Source of the DNA: Nansenia antarctica | Lineage: Eukaryota > Chordata > Actinopteri > Argentiniformes > Microstomatidae | Assembly: GCA_963989245.1 (NCBI GenBank) | Contig: OZ022340.1 | Coordinates: 47,768,945-47,832,944 of the forward strand | Direction of reading: 5' to 3' | Length of the DNA: 64,000 bases | Shown here: piece after piece, positions 1-12,100 of the stretch | Layout of the letters: every line of letters starts with the position of its first letter | Numbering within the stretch: the stretch's first letter is position 1 | The notes under the pieces: model-generated | Seen by the model: the letters and a program-made list of their open reading frames with translations, nothing else | What the model was told of the DNA's origin: nothing | The model's database searches: none | Position numbers and translations under genes: made by a program

Positions 1-49
1 CTACGAAGGGTTCGTAGAAGCTTGTGCAGTGGAGGGATTCTTTATTGGG
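1..49 (+). repeat. Left terminal inverted repeat
   Basis: Perfect reverse complement of positions 3149-3197. It may extend beyond the window edge. Confidence 0.9.
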
Positions 50-155
50 AATTCACAGCCGACTGAGGCACTCTCCCTCTGTTAATCTCTGTTAATACTA
101 TAATTGTGTTAATATTAAATAATAAACCATATCAATGCCTGTCTTCCAGGCTGCC

Positions 156-263
156 ATGTTTTATCCTTTCTGTGGCCAAGATCTGGGGACTGTTCAAGTC
201 TTCTGTGGCTCATGTGGCAAAAATGTACAGTTTTTGGCAGCACCTGAAGGCAACAGTGACTAG
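156..263 (+). CDS. Small zinc-ribbon exon (N-terminus of transposon integrase gene?)
   Basis: A 35-codon reading frame beginning just after an acceptor-like tcttccag. The peptide has two paired-cysteine knuckles, PFCGQD and FCGSCGK, which form a small zinc ribbon. It lies inside the left half of the TIR element and upstream of the integrase exons on the same strand, so it may be their first coding exon. The stop at 261-263 would then mean the original donor site is lost. It is too short to assign a function on its own. Confidence 0.4.
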   Translation: MFYPFCGQDLGTVQVFCGSCGKNVQFLAAPEGNSD

Positions 264-639
264 ACATGATGATTGTATTTGAGTTTGTTTGCAGAATATG
301 GGGTACAACACACCTTTGGGAATACTAATGCAATAGTTTTCAGTATGGAAGCCTACTTTCCTGAATGTAAGATTGAGGTCATGATTAGATTGTAGACTAA
401 TTTATTAGAAATGTAAGTTATATAATAATTGTATACAATTTCTCGATGCATATGATTAAACAGTTGGGTATAGGGAGTGTTTTTGAGTCCCACTGCCATG
501 GGGTAGAAACAGGTCTTATGGCCTGAACTTTTGGTCTTGATAGACCTCAACCTCTTACTAGCAGTATTAATTCTAAATCCATTACATGGAAATGCATCAC
601 CTACAACAAACTACATCTCTAATTTGAGTGTTTTTTCAG

Positions 640-1289
640 ATCTCAATTCTGGATGGACCTCATGAATGACCTGAGGGAGAGAGATTTGTTCAGTGGCAGT
701 CATGAGCACACATGCCTAGTGCGGTTTGTGTTCATGGGTGTGCTACAGCGGGACCTTGATGAATGCAGGGAAAAGTGGAACACACACACCATCAGACCTG
801 TTCACCAGTCTTGTTGTCCATCTAGGAAACCAGATGTCATGTACAACCTGCCTCACAGGTTTGGTCAATTAAAATTATTTTTTCATTCTTGAACTTCTAC
901 ATTCACAATTCACATGTACTTCTAATTGTCTAAAATGCAATCAACTGTAGTTGCCTGTTGAGTAGCTTTCAATTGAAATACTTTTCTCTAAAAAATGATT
1001 ATTTGATACAATGATACATTTATAACAAAATGTTTTAATGAAAACAGTACAGTTAGTGTGCCAGTTAACTGTTACCCACAGGTTTGGCGGAACTGACTGT
1101 GGGTTAAAAGTCCCACCACAAGAACTGGGCCAGTTTGTTTCGGAGTCTACCTACAGTCCATGTGGAGATCAGCATCTCCAGGGACACTTTGAGAACCTGC
1201 AGAGAAGGCTTGGTCTGATGCAGGCCTTGACCTGGCAGTCTGGTGTACAGAACTATATCAGACTGAAGAACATGGCTGATATGTCATGA
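640..1289 (+). pseudogene. Integrase-core protein, C-terminal fragment (two exons)
   Basis: Exon A (640-858) follows a TTTTTTCAG acceptor. It encodes a stretch with FWMDLMNDL, FVFMGVLQRDLDE and KWNTHTIRP, and then KPDVMYNLP. Exon B (1082-1289) continues in phase (NLPHR then FGGTDCG) to a stop. The intron has GT..AG ends, and the sequence around both junctions (cacag, gtttgg) is the same. This pattern matches the C-terminal half of the integrase-core proteins of fish DNA transposons. The N-terminal catalytic part is missing, so it cannot be an active transposase here. The superfamily is inferred. Confidence 0.55.
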
Positions 1290-1361
1290 TATGTGAGTAC
1301 ACATTTCAAAGAACAAAGTTAACCCTTTAACTACTGAAATCTAGTTACGCCAGTTTAGTTT

Positions 1362-3083
1362 ACTGTAGTCCAAACCCTGGGGAATTTTGTATCCCAAAGT
1401 CCATGTTGTTCTGAAACCCATTGTAATTCATGGCCATCGGTATCTCTATTGTGTTGGCGCAGGTTCTGCTCATTGGGAAGCGTGATGTCCGCAGAAAAAG
1501 CAGTTTGGGTGGTGGCTGGATCCCAGAGGGAGGCAGTGCGTCGAGTCCTGTGGCGAACATGAGGATGTCCTGGAGGAAGATTCCTGTTTGTTTCTCTGAA
1601 AAAAGTAGATTTAGTTTAGTTGTAAAATATAATATTTCAATGGAACTGCCAGCAATAGAAGATGATATCAAGATGACATAATTAAAAGATCTGGGGACTG
1701 TTCAGGTCTTCTGCAGGGTAGGGAGTGTGTTTATGATGAGATAATTAAAATAAACCTTCTGTGTCAAGAAGATAGTCTCTCCAGAATCCGAGTACACGGG
1801 TTTCTTCCTGTCGCCTTGTGCACCCTGCTTCACTGAGCTGAAAAATAAAAATACCTACGGCTTAAATTCAGATGTCAATCCTCGTCTGGTTTCTTTGAAA
1901 AACATTAGGTTTAAAACATACAATACCAGCACATTTGGCATATTGGTGCACATTGCCCGTAAACATTTGACAAAGATGCAAGAAATAAATTGAAAATCCA
2001 CACAATTCTGAGTAAACTAGCAAATGTGTAAAGGTTGCATCTGTCAACACAGCTTACCTGTAGAAGTTGTTCTGACCCCGGGCACATTTGTCTTGTTCCT
2101 GGACTGCGGTTTGTCCTCCATCCTAGTTTTACCCCAAAAATTAGTAGTTAATTTAATTACAGTGTTATTGGCTTAGTAACTAAAACAGCACACATTACAT
2201 GTAGTTTGGCTTGGTGAATTAATGAAATTATTTACAGGCATTTCATAATTTCAGGTTCACACATTCAACACTAGAGGATATGGATTTTCTTACTTGATGA
2301 GATGCTGTCTGTAAGCGTCTGGCAGGTCTGGAAAAAAACAACAATTTAAACTGCTGTACTGTATTGTGCTGCTTGTGCAAGAAAAGTTCATGTTGACTGT
2401 GCTGTGTTTTACCCTTGCAAAATGTTCTCCATTCTTGGAGTGCTCACTTCATTTGGAGTGCTCACTTCATTTGGACCGTCCCACACCTGCATACAACACA
2501 CAAATGACAGATTAGATCAAATGAAAATATTATCAAAATATTGTCAATTCACTTCATTTAAGGAGAAATGCCATGATGCAAACTGACCACGGTGTCTGAA
2601 AGTGGACTGTCTCCAGATGCCAAATTAACCATTTGAACCACATCGTCATCATCTTCACTTGAAGACTGTCCACTGTAACCTTTGAAAAATAATAATTGGC
2701 ATAATTGATGTGGGTATAAAGATGAATTTCACTCATTGCCTCAGTTTTACAGAGTGGAGCTTAAAACAAGGTGGAAACTTGCACTTACAACTGTTTGTGA
2801 ATTGTTCACCAGGGCAAATGTACAGTGTTATTCTTTGGTAGGCCTTTCCAATGGCCTCCTTGTATTTCTCCACTGTGAAAGCGGTGTCTGTTCCTGGAAT
2901 GTTTCGAACATCCTGACCATCGGGGTACAGCAAGACATAGGCAACATCTTTCATGTCCTGGTTAAAATCTTTCAGCTTCTTTAAAGCAGCATCCAACAGT
3001 TGGTCAGATGACCATTGTGGTTGAACATCAAGGGGAAGTGACTTCCCTCTCACAGGTTTAAGGAAGTCACCTGTCCTCCTCAT
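1362..3083 (-). pseudogene. HECT-type ubiquitin ligase-like gene of the transposon (deleted)
   Basis: Minus-strand exons can be followed from 3083 downwards. The first (about 2770-3083) encodes a domain with VAYVLLYPDG and AIGKAYQRI and ends at a GTAAGT donor. Short acidic and Ser/Thr-rich exons follow near 2600-2683, 2400-2487, 2293-2330 and 2057-2097. An exon near 1757-1840 leads into the last, about 1362-1598. That exon reads FATGLDALPPSGI, SRTCANTIEIPM and NSPGFGLQ. This is the shape of a HECT C-lobe end, including a cysteine in the TC position, as in G2E3-like proteins. Most of the HECT N-lobe is absent. Exon borders are approximate. It converges on the integrase fragment within one pair of TIRs. 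Confidence 0.5.
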
Positions 3084-3148
3084 AATGCCAACAAATATCT
3101 TGACAGAACCAGCCTACGTTATGTCTGAATACGATCCAACGGCTAATA

Positions 3149-3197
3149 CCCAATAAAGAATCCCTCCACTGCACAAGCTTCTACGAACCCTTCGTAG
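3149..3197 (-). repeat. Right terminal inverted repeat
   Basis: Perfect reverse complement of positions 1-49. It begins (read inward) with an inverted repeat of CTACGAA around GGG. Confidence 0.9.
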
Positions 3198-3380
3198 GGT
3201 GTAGGGCATAGAATGAGCCCTTCGGTTTGAAATACAGCACATGTTATCTGCAGACATAAATAAGAAATATAATATGTACCTTTTATGTCGCCTCTTCACT
3301 CCACAACCTCTTCAGAACTGCTTTTCGGAACTTCTTCAAAAACACGTCTCCGGTCCGTTCCACTTATCGTTCCCCCCCAG
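3198..3380. other. Spacer between two transposons
   Basis: No gene or repeat recognised apart from the start of the tandem array on its right. Confidence 0.4.
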
Positions 3381-3495
3381 AACACTTCCGTTGTGAGAAC
3401 ACTTCCGTTGTGTTGTGAGAACACTTCCGTTGTGTTGTGAACTGAATTGCAGCGTTTTCTACACTTCCGTTGTGTTGTGAGAACACTTCCGTTGT
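3381..3495. repeat. Short tandem array, about 22-bp unit
   Basis: Irregular copies of aacacttccgttgtgttgtg. The array resumes after the hAT element at 5477, showing that the hAT jumped into it. Confidence 0.75.
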
Positions 3496-5476
3496 CAGGG
3501 TTCGAGTTATAAGCTGAGCTCTGTGGGGGTCTCCAAAATAACAGTGCGAAATGTTCTCATGCACGCGCGAATCATGCCCACACAGCGTTGGGACTTACAA
3601 GTTTTAATTAGCTATAGGCAGTAGCGGATTAAGGTGGTCAGATCCTTCAGCACAGCTTTGACAGTGTTGAAACTGCTGGACACCCATCTTATTGTAAACA
3701 CTTTCCCTATTTTCAGTATCTGCACGTTCAGTTCCGCAGCTGCTTCCTGTAATTCCCTTGCATTTTTCGAGGACTGGTGGTAAAGAGCATAGAGTTTTGA
3801 GAGGAAAAACTCTAAATGATTACAGCCAGTCACCTCCTTCAATGACCGTCATTCACCACTAATTCTAACCGATGCGCGAGACAGTGAACTGCCTGCAGCC
3901 GAGGGAAGTCCCGTTTCAGTCTAGCTATGAGTCCATTCACTCTCCCTGTTAGCACGGCCGCCCCATCTGTGGCTATGCTACTTTGGTTTTTCCGAAGAAA
4001 TTCGTCATCCATTCCCGCTGATCGAAGGCTGTATTTCAGTGCACTGCACAGGGACTCGGCATCTGTGCCCTGGTCAAGTTCAACTATGTCAAAAAACACA
4101 TTGTCCACATCTCCATTTCCAGTGACATCGCATCTGACATAAATAATCATGTACGCTCATCCATGAATTGTGCTTTCATCTATTGTTATGCTAATACTCG
4201 AATTAAGTGATTTGACATTAGAAATAAATGAATTTCTTTTTCATCTCCTGTGCAATGTGCTCTACAATCTGGGCACATGAATGATCTGATCGAGTAGGGG
4301 CCAACTGTCGCGCCATTCATCTCATTAAGTTTAATAATTGGATTCAGTTTTGTATAAGGCATCCTTTCTTTAGCCACAGTATATGCTGCCCTGAACGAAC
4401 TAGCTGTCTCCTTGTACATAATGGAAGTGAGTTCTGCTACTTTCTTAGGAAGCACTTCCATTTGTTTAAGCTCTGCTATTTCAACAGCTCGTTTATGAGC
4501 ATGACTGTCGCGGTGTATAATATAAATCTTTTTCCGCAACTGCTTTTGAACGGGGCTACTTACTGTCCCATTGATCCAGGCATCCGCCAAATGCACTCCC
4601 CTCTTTTTCTCTGAAAGTAAAAGAGTATTTGCCTCTTTACAGGCAAGGCATCCAAGGCCATCCTCATTTGCAAATAGCCAGGGGTTTCTTTTTTCCCAGG
4701 ATCTCCACTGATCTTCTCCCCAGTTCTGTGGCGTTGCCTCCCCTACATCTTCATTCTGCCCCTCATCTGAACTGTGTGTGGGTGTGGCGCGTTCAGGCCT
4801 GGTAGCAGAGTCCTCAGTAGTAGCAGCAGTAGCAGTAACAGTAGTAGCAGTAACAGTAGTAGCAGCAGGGCTAACGTTAGGTGTCATAGCAGGTTTCTTT
4901 GATAAAAACCCGAAATGTTCTAGGCTTGATGACCCGGTCGGCAGCAGTGGCCTTTTTTTGGGCGGCATGGTAGCTACTGTATGTATATACTCCTGTATAG
5001 CTAATGAATGAATGTTTGCTTCTCAATAATAGGCTAGGTGCACGATCTCACTACTTCCTGAAAGGCACCTGGTATGAACATATCCTGTCTCACTCTATTG
5101 GTTTAATTGATTAATCAGCTGTGCACTGTGTGTTCCAACGGTTTACCGCACAGCTGATTAATCAACCTTTTGCTGTAGCACAATATTCTACTGCGCCCCA
5201 TGGTGTCTTGGTGGTGAAGTGCAGGCAGTCAAAGGCATACTGTCATTCACAGGAGATTAATGGTGCGCGTAGCTCTTTTGGAAAACGTGTTTATTTTAGA
5301 ATATTTATAATATAAATTAAATAATATTCATTACATTGACATTTTGATCAAATAATAATTGTGGTAATGTATTATTAGTGACCCCCACAGATTTTTGATT
5401 TTACTGCCTTCATGGGAGCTCAGACCATCTCTATGGGAGCTCAGCTCCCATTGGCTCCCACATAACTCGAACCCTG
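3496..5476 (-). mobile_element. hAT-superfamily DNA transposon, degenerate
   Basis: Ends are inverted copies of CAGGGTTCGAGTTAT. The flanks are an exact 8-bp duplication, TCCGTTGT (3488-3495 and 5477-5484), as hAT transposases make. The interior holds a minus-strand transposase gene broken into three frames. The target was the 22-bp tandem array. Confidence 0.88.
3612..4968 (-). pseudogene. hAT transposase (KIAA1586/ZNF862-like), frameshifted
   Basis: The N-terminal part (4186-4968) starts with MPPKKRP and carries a Thr/Ala-rich stretch. A cysteine pair (LGCLAC) and RRDSHAHKR-like text resemble the TTF/ZNF862-type zinc finger region. The next part (3839-4150, another frame) has ATDGAAVLTGR and HCLAHRLEL, typical of the hAT catalytic region. 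The third (3612-3842, a third frame) has LYALYHQSSKN and IRWVSSSF. At least two frame changes separate them, and the C-terminal dimerisation domain is missing. Read as a dead transposase gene. Confidence 0.7.
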
Positions 5477-5500
5477 TCCGTTGTGTTGTGAACTGAATTG

Positions 5501-5722
5501 CAGCGTTTCTCTATATGCAGCGCGTTTCTCTATATGTAGCGCGTTTCTCTATATGTAGCGCGTTTCTCTATATGTAGCGCGTTTCTCTATATGCAGCGCG
5601 TTTCTCTATATGTAGCTCGTTTCTCTATATGTGGCGCGTTTCTCTATATGTAGCGCGTTCCCGGTATTTGCAGCGCGTTTCTCTATATGTAGCGCGTTTC
5701 CGGTATTTGCAGCGCGTTTGCC
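5501..5722. repeat. Minisatellite, 19-bp unit
   Basis: About eleven copies of gcgcgtttctctatatgta with small changes; some copies have ccggtatttgc in place of ctctatatgta. Confidence 0.85.
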
Positions 5723-6173
5723 CTTGTCGGCCACCGTACAAATAAGGGATAACATGGGTGAAAAGAAAAGCGTAAACAAACATCATCAAAAGAGATTAAA
5801 AAACAAAAACAAAACAGAGGAACACCCCAAAGGGGCAACATAAACAGGAACAATAAGGTGGCTATAAGTGACTACCGGCCTGTCTAAACAGGTGAGTCTT
5901 TAATTGGCGTTTAAAAACGAATAAACGTACATCGCATACAGCCATCATTTACAGTGAAATGCTTTGGAATCATGCTCCTCGCTCAACAACAACAGTCAGT
6001 AAGAAGTCAACAATACAATAAAAAGTGTTACAAAATCATTAATTGAAAAAAAAAAATAACTTGACATGTTGAGACCAGGCAGCTGCTCAGCGCTGATATA
6101 ACAAGATACATTATATTCTTGTTTTGATATTGACATTATACATGTCCTGTTGGTTTCTAGAGTTTCAACATCT
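5723..6173. other. Region 3' of the HERC gene
   Basis: AT-rich and without a supported gene. It would contain the 3' UTR of the minus-strand HERC gene. No strong AATAAA on that strand was found close to the stop codon. Confidence 0.35.
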
Positions 6174-9100
6174 TCAGAATTTCCAGATCACATCACATTG
6201 AGTGATTGCATAAAGAAGTCTCTTTCGTAGTATGTCGATGGTGCTGTAATTTGGGAGATGTAGCTCTTCATAGCAGGTCTGGGCCTCTGGATAATAGTCA
6301 TCAGCATTTGGCTTGGACAAGCGTTTGATTTTCATTCGCAGTTTGGAGTGGCGACCCCAAGGGAGTCTGTCAGTTCCCGTTAGAAATTCTAGCAAAAATA
6401 AAGAAATGTCAATACATTAGATAAAGCATTTATGGAAATGTATAGTTATTCACAGAGTCCTTCACTGAGTTATAATGGCCAGGGGCCCTGAGGTTTTCCT
6501 GACCACATGACATAAGGAAAAAATGACAGGACCTAAACAACAGTTATAATAATGGTTATTCAGAAGATCAGGATAACATACAGCTTGATATCAGAGATAG
6601 AATATTGTTCTATCCTCTATGGATCCAGTTCCATTTTAATTCACAATAACTCACTAAAGAACCATCTCTTGCACTCCTCAGAGAACGCTGTGAAGACCTT
6701 CCAGAAGTTCTGGATGACCTCATCTGTGTCACTATATCCTTGATATTCAGCATTCTGTTAAAACAAAAACATACGCCACTCTATCCCACCTGGAGAGGGG
6801 AAACAGCTACGCGAGACTGCTCTTTGTGGACTTCAGCTCCGCCTTCAACACCATCCTTCCAGACAGGCTAGTGACCAAACTACTAGACCTGGGTCTATCA
6901 CACTCTATATGTGCATGGATCAAGGACTTCCTGACCGACCGCCCCCAGAGGGTGCGGGTGGGCCCCCACACCTCCACAGCCCTCAGACTCAGCACTGGGT
7001 CCCCCCAGGGCTGCGTGCTAAGCCCCATCCTCTACAACCTCTACACCTACGACTTCACCCCCGTCCACCCCAGCAACTCCATCGTAAAGTTTGCAGACGA
7101 CACCACCGTGGTGGGCTGCATCTCGTGGGGGGGGCGAGGCGGCGTACAGGGATGAGGTAGAGCAACTGAGCAAGCTGTGCAAGGTTAACAACCTGCTGCT
7201 GAACAAGTCAAAGACCCAGGAAATCATCGTAGACTTCAGGAGGAAAAAGTCCGAGATCCAGCCCCTGCTCATCGACGGAGAGAGCGTGGAGAGAGTCTCA
7301 ACCCTCCGATTCCTGGGGGTGCACATGCAGGATGACCTGTCCTGGAAGGACAACACAACAGCCACCATCAAGAAGGCACAACAGCGGCTCTACATCCTGA
7401 GAGTCCTCAGGAAGGAACACAGCAAGCAGGAGATACTGGTGACCTTCTACCGCGGCGCAGTGGAGAGCATCCTCACCTACGGCATCTGCAACTGGTTCTC
7501 CAGCTGCACAACCGCGGAGAGAAATGCGCTACAGAGAGTCGTGAGAACAGCCCAGAAGATCACCGGCGCCCCCCTCCCCTCTCTGGAAGAGCTGTACAAC
7601 ACACGCTGTCTCAGGAAGGCCTCCAAGATCTCCAGGGACCCAACCCACCCTGGGTACGAACACTTTACCCGGCTGCCCTCGAAAAGGCGGTACAGGACCA
7701 TGGCCGCAAGGACAAACAGACTGAAGAACAGCTTCTACCCCAGGGCCATCCAGGCCCTGAACACAGCAAAGACCTAGGTTCTGGGCCCTGGACAGTCTGG
7801 ACGGATTGATGGCAGCTGCTGGACTGAAAAAAAAATCAGGTGTAGTGCTGAGGCACAAATATGTACATTTCAAGCCTGCAAACTGCGACACTTTAAATGA
7901 ATGTGCAATAACACTATGTGCAATATGACAACCCTAGTCGTCTATCTGTACAGTATAGTATAGTGGATAGTGTACATAGCCTTTATTTATGTAAACCAGC
8001 TCCTTCCCTTCTTGTGTTTAAAAAATAAAATAAAATAAAAAAATAAATCCTAACACCAGGGGAGCCACCCCTCCTACATTTCGTTGTTTGGTACCTGTAC
8101 TATAGCAATAACAATAAAGACCATTCATTCATTCATTCATTCATTCATTCATTCATTCATTCATAATCCAAACAATGATTGATTTTCCTCCCGCATTATA
8201 AAAGAACCAATGAGGCTGAATTACCATGATCTCCTTCTCAGAGATATACAAATAATAGATTGATTGCCTTGTTGCTCCAATCCACATTAAGGCAAGAGAA
8301 GGACAGATAATTATCAGCACTAGTGTGGTCAGACTGGGTGTGTCCCAACTCCCAATAGTCCTCTGTTTCTCACTTCCTTCTGAAAACACACTGAAGAAGA
8401 TCTAAGGTTTCTCCCCTTAGAATCCTCTTCCAATACACTTTGAGAAGGAAGCGAAGAGAGGGTGCAAGGAATGGAAGGAAGACGATCGGGACAATGCCCA
8501 GGAGGGTCACCTCTCTTAGCTCCGTCCAACAGTACTTGTCTGCTCCATGCAGAAGTGTCATCAGCTCCTCGGGTAGAAACATCCTCCACACTCTTAATGG
8601 ACAGCCCTTACTGAAGCCTTGCCTGAACTCCTCAAATTGACCCCTGACCGACTTGTTGAACACAAAGTCAACGTACAAGTCCACATATTTCTGCCTGTGA
8701 ACAACACAGAAGATATGTGTTTACAGTACGCATAAGTGGAGTATAGTAACTTAAGCATTATCTTGTCAATTCCAAATATTTCTAGATCACCTACCTGTTG
8801 ACCTTGGTTACTGGGACCTCCTCTCCATTTAGGATCAGCGGCAGACCATGGATCTTAGAAAGATAATACATATGTTTATTATATCTGTCTGCTGTGGCTG
8901 TCTGTCTGCTGTGGCTGTCTGGGTGTGTAAAACTACTGTGTACATGTAAGCATAAACTCTTACTGTGAAATCCAAACACAGCGCTTGTACCATCTCCTCA
9001 TCTTCTGTCAGAAGGTCATGTAAGGCCCTGATTTAGAAGAACAAATATATTGACTGAGATTAAGGGTAGGGCATCTCTCTACTGTGCCAGCAGTGGAGGA

Positions 9101-12100
9101 GAAGAGAATTGTACCTTGCTAATCTTGGAGACAGCTCTTTCAAGTCATCCATTGTTGGATCCAAACCCAGGAGTTTCTTGAACAGTGCCAGAGGGAAGCA
9201 GAGGTCCAGGAAACATTGGTTAAAGATCGCCATCCCACAGAGCATGCCGAGGAGGTAGTTTTCATCAGTCAGATGGTAGTCCTATTGACAGGGCACACAA
9301 ATCAATGAAAAAAGCCATATATTTTCAGTGGATAATAGTGGATATTTCTGTTGGTTCAAATGCTTTTAAATGTTGAGACAATGGAGGGACTCCCGATAAC
9401 AATAGCAATCATATGGAACATGCATTTGTAGATCTATATGTGAACCAGGCATTAATATGGAACATACATCTGTAAATCTCCATGTGAACCACGCCAGACC
9501 AGAGTCCTCGTTAACATCCAGTATCTTTGGTTCTAATGTGAGAAGTTCCTTCTCAAGGACTGGGAAGTACTCCACTAGGTCCGCATCGTCCGAGCCCGTC
9601 TCGTATTTCACCTGGACACAAAAAACAATCCAGTTTGTCGTATGTTGGTGATATGAAAATGTAAGTATGGTCTGGTGACATTGATTTATAGCAATATTTT
9701 TCATTGAAACAATGTTTCATTGTGGGTCTTAGAATGTTTCCAAATCTTATATCTTTCACTTATAATACACTTCTGTGATACTAACCAACAGTGTAAAGTT
9801 GGGGTTGTGGGTACCGTCTCGTAGGTACCCGAGAACACTCCGTCTCAGTGTTGGCTCTGGTTTCACAAATATTGTCATTGCCGTAAATTCATTGTAGGCC
9901 ATCTAATAAACAGGTGGGTAGATGGTAATTCAAGAAAATACATTTAGGACAAGATAAGCATTATCTTTAAAGTTCTTTTTCGCCCCCAAAATGAGTTCTT
10001 AAGGACATTTTCCCCACTCTTGTGGGTGCCTTTATTTTTCGTGTTTGAAAACAAATTTAATTGCAGTGTAATACATTTACCCACAATCCTTCTTATGACA
10101 CTACTTACAGTTTTTCCCAATTGCTAAAACACAAAAGCCAATTCTCTAAACCAAATGACCAGTTCTCTAAACACATTTAATAAAACTAGCTCCCATTTGC
10201 CAAAACCATAAACACATTTCACATGAAGACACAATTCACAAAACACAATCCTCCTTTTCTCATAAATCTAAACACATTTTGTCTTGCTAAAACACAAGTT
10301 GCAAAAAACTCTGCTCAAATTCTCAAATTAAAGCTCATGTGATGCAAAATGCTTGCCACAGTCAGCAAAATTTGAACACAATGAACACACCTAGCTTCAT
10401 TCATTAAACATAACGACTAAACATTTAAGACACTTGTTGCAAATGATTGTGGTGTGTGTGTGTGTGTGTGTGTGTGTGTGGTATAGTTCCATAAATAAAT
10501 TTTAAAAACATCACACCCTGAACATTGTTTTCAGTGAGTATTGTTGTGTGTAATGGATCCTCTGTAGTGTTTGCATTGAGTTGTGATACAGTACAGTAGT
10601 GTACATGTTACGGTACATGTGGGAAAACTAGGGTTAGGGTTAAGTGCTAGGGTGCTAGGGTTAAGGTTAGGGTTAGGATTAGGGTTAAGGTTAGGGTTAG
10701 GGTTAGACATGCCAGCATGTACCAAGTCACCCTAGCACCTAACCCTAACCCTAGTTTTCCCACATGTACCGTATTCCCACATGTACCGTAACATACATAC
10801 TGTATTTTCTGTAGATTTACATACTGTTCATATGAAACACACAAATCTATGAATGCCCGATACTCTCCAGTGATATATTCTGAGAACAGATACTGTAAGG
10901 TTTCTAAAAATGTGCTTTGGCAGTTGTGAAAAAAAAGAACATTCTCACACACTGAACATTGTGTTTTCAGTTGTTTTGTTGTAGTCTGTAATGATGCTTA
11001 TAGTGTTTACATTTTTGCAGGCTTTGAGCAGCTGTTTTGGTGTGAAAGTTTGAGTTTTGAAGAGAGAAGGTGTGGTTTTGTTTATGTAGCTTTAGAAAAG
11101 TGTGTTGTGTTTAGAGTTTTGGGAAAATGGAGGAAAGTTTTGTGAAATGTGTTTTAGCAATTGAGAAAAACTGTAATCATCCCATGCAACACAGATAGTT
11201 AAGAGTTGTAACTTACTCTTAGCATAAGTTCCACTCCAAAAAGGTAATTTTTAGCTTCCGTGCTAAATATGCAGGCTTTGTTAAACATTCCACCGATGAA
11301 TTCCTGGCAGTAGAAATAAAGATGTTTAAACAAACAAAAACTTGTGATACGTATATGTTGAATAAATTAGCCTTTAATCCATACTTTACCTTATTTATGA
11401 GTTTCCAAGAATTATTGACCATCTAAGAAAAGAAAGATTCATGAAGTCTGCATCATGGCAGAACACAATTCCGAACATTTTCTCAAGTGTTATATGTGAA
11501 ACTCACTACTTTGCAAAGCTGGTTGATCCTCTTGATATGGAAGTTGCTGGCCGCTACTTTTAAGTGTCTGCTGCCATTGACCTACAGAAAGGAAATGGTT
11601 CACTGCAGTACCAATAGAGGGTTTTGCATATGGCACACAAATATGGACCCAGGTATTTACCTCAAACAAAATCTTTATGACAGCTATAGTATTCTCCATT
11701 GACCCATCCGGGGTTTGGTCATCTTCCTTAACTGCAAGAAACATCTCTGTTGTCAGTGCGTGGAACGTTCTCACCACGGTTCTGAAGAAGGAATAGGGAA
11801 GTCTCAACCAAAGCCCCTCTGTAAGAAAATGCAGTGTTTGTTTTGTCAAAACAACCCCACTAACACTACTGTACAGGATATTCAAAAAGAAGTGAAGCAT
11901 GGTTTTGTTGGATGGGGACATACTGAGGACCTGTAGCTTGTCAGGGTGCAGTCTGAGGACGGCGTCAGTGAAGGCGTTGAGGAGGTCTAGACCACATTTG
12001 TGTTTGATCAGGACCCGCATGAGCTCCGGGACGATCAGGTAGACCCTCAGGCCCTCCACCCCGATGGGCTCCTCACTCAGGGAGGGAAGCAGCATGCGTT

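Larger units (their letters stand above)
1..3197. mobile_element. TIR-bounded DNA transposon remnant with integrase and HECT-ligase-like fragments
   Basis: The first 49 bases are an exact inverted copy of the 49 bases ending at 3197, so this is a transposon with long terminal inverted repeats. The repeat starts with a 17-base palindromic motif, ctacgaagggttcgtag. Inside are split coding fragments: a zinc-ribbon exon and integrase-core exons on the plus strand, and a multi-exon gene ending in a HECT-like C-terminus on the minus strand. The two genes converge. Both lack their central parts, so this is an internally deleted copy. The window begins at the left repeat, so its outer end and any target duplication cannot be seen. 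IS3EU or Ginger-like superfamilies are possible; the class is not settled. Confidence 0.75.
6174..9902 (-). other. HECT catalytic domain of the HERC gene
   Basis: Eight exons encode a complete HECT domain from its start (VKPEPTLRRSVLGYL) to the last residues (ITQCDVIWKF). Key sites are intact: the E2-binding N-lobe pattern, the hinge near WRMFLPEELM, and the C-lobe cysteine. No stop or frameshift was found across the eight junctions, which argues for a functional ligase domain. Confidence 0.8.

Noticed and set aside
10609..10790. Chromosome-end or telomere fusion
   Set aside because: The TTAGGG-like units are few, imperfect and enclosed in a TA-flanked MITE within a HERC intron.
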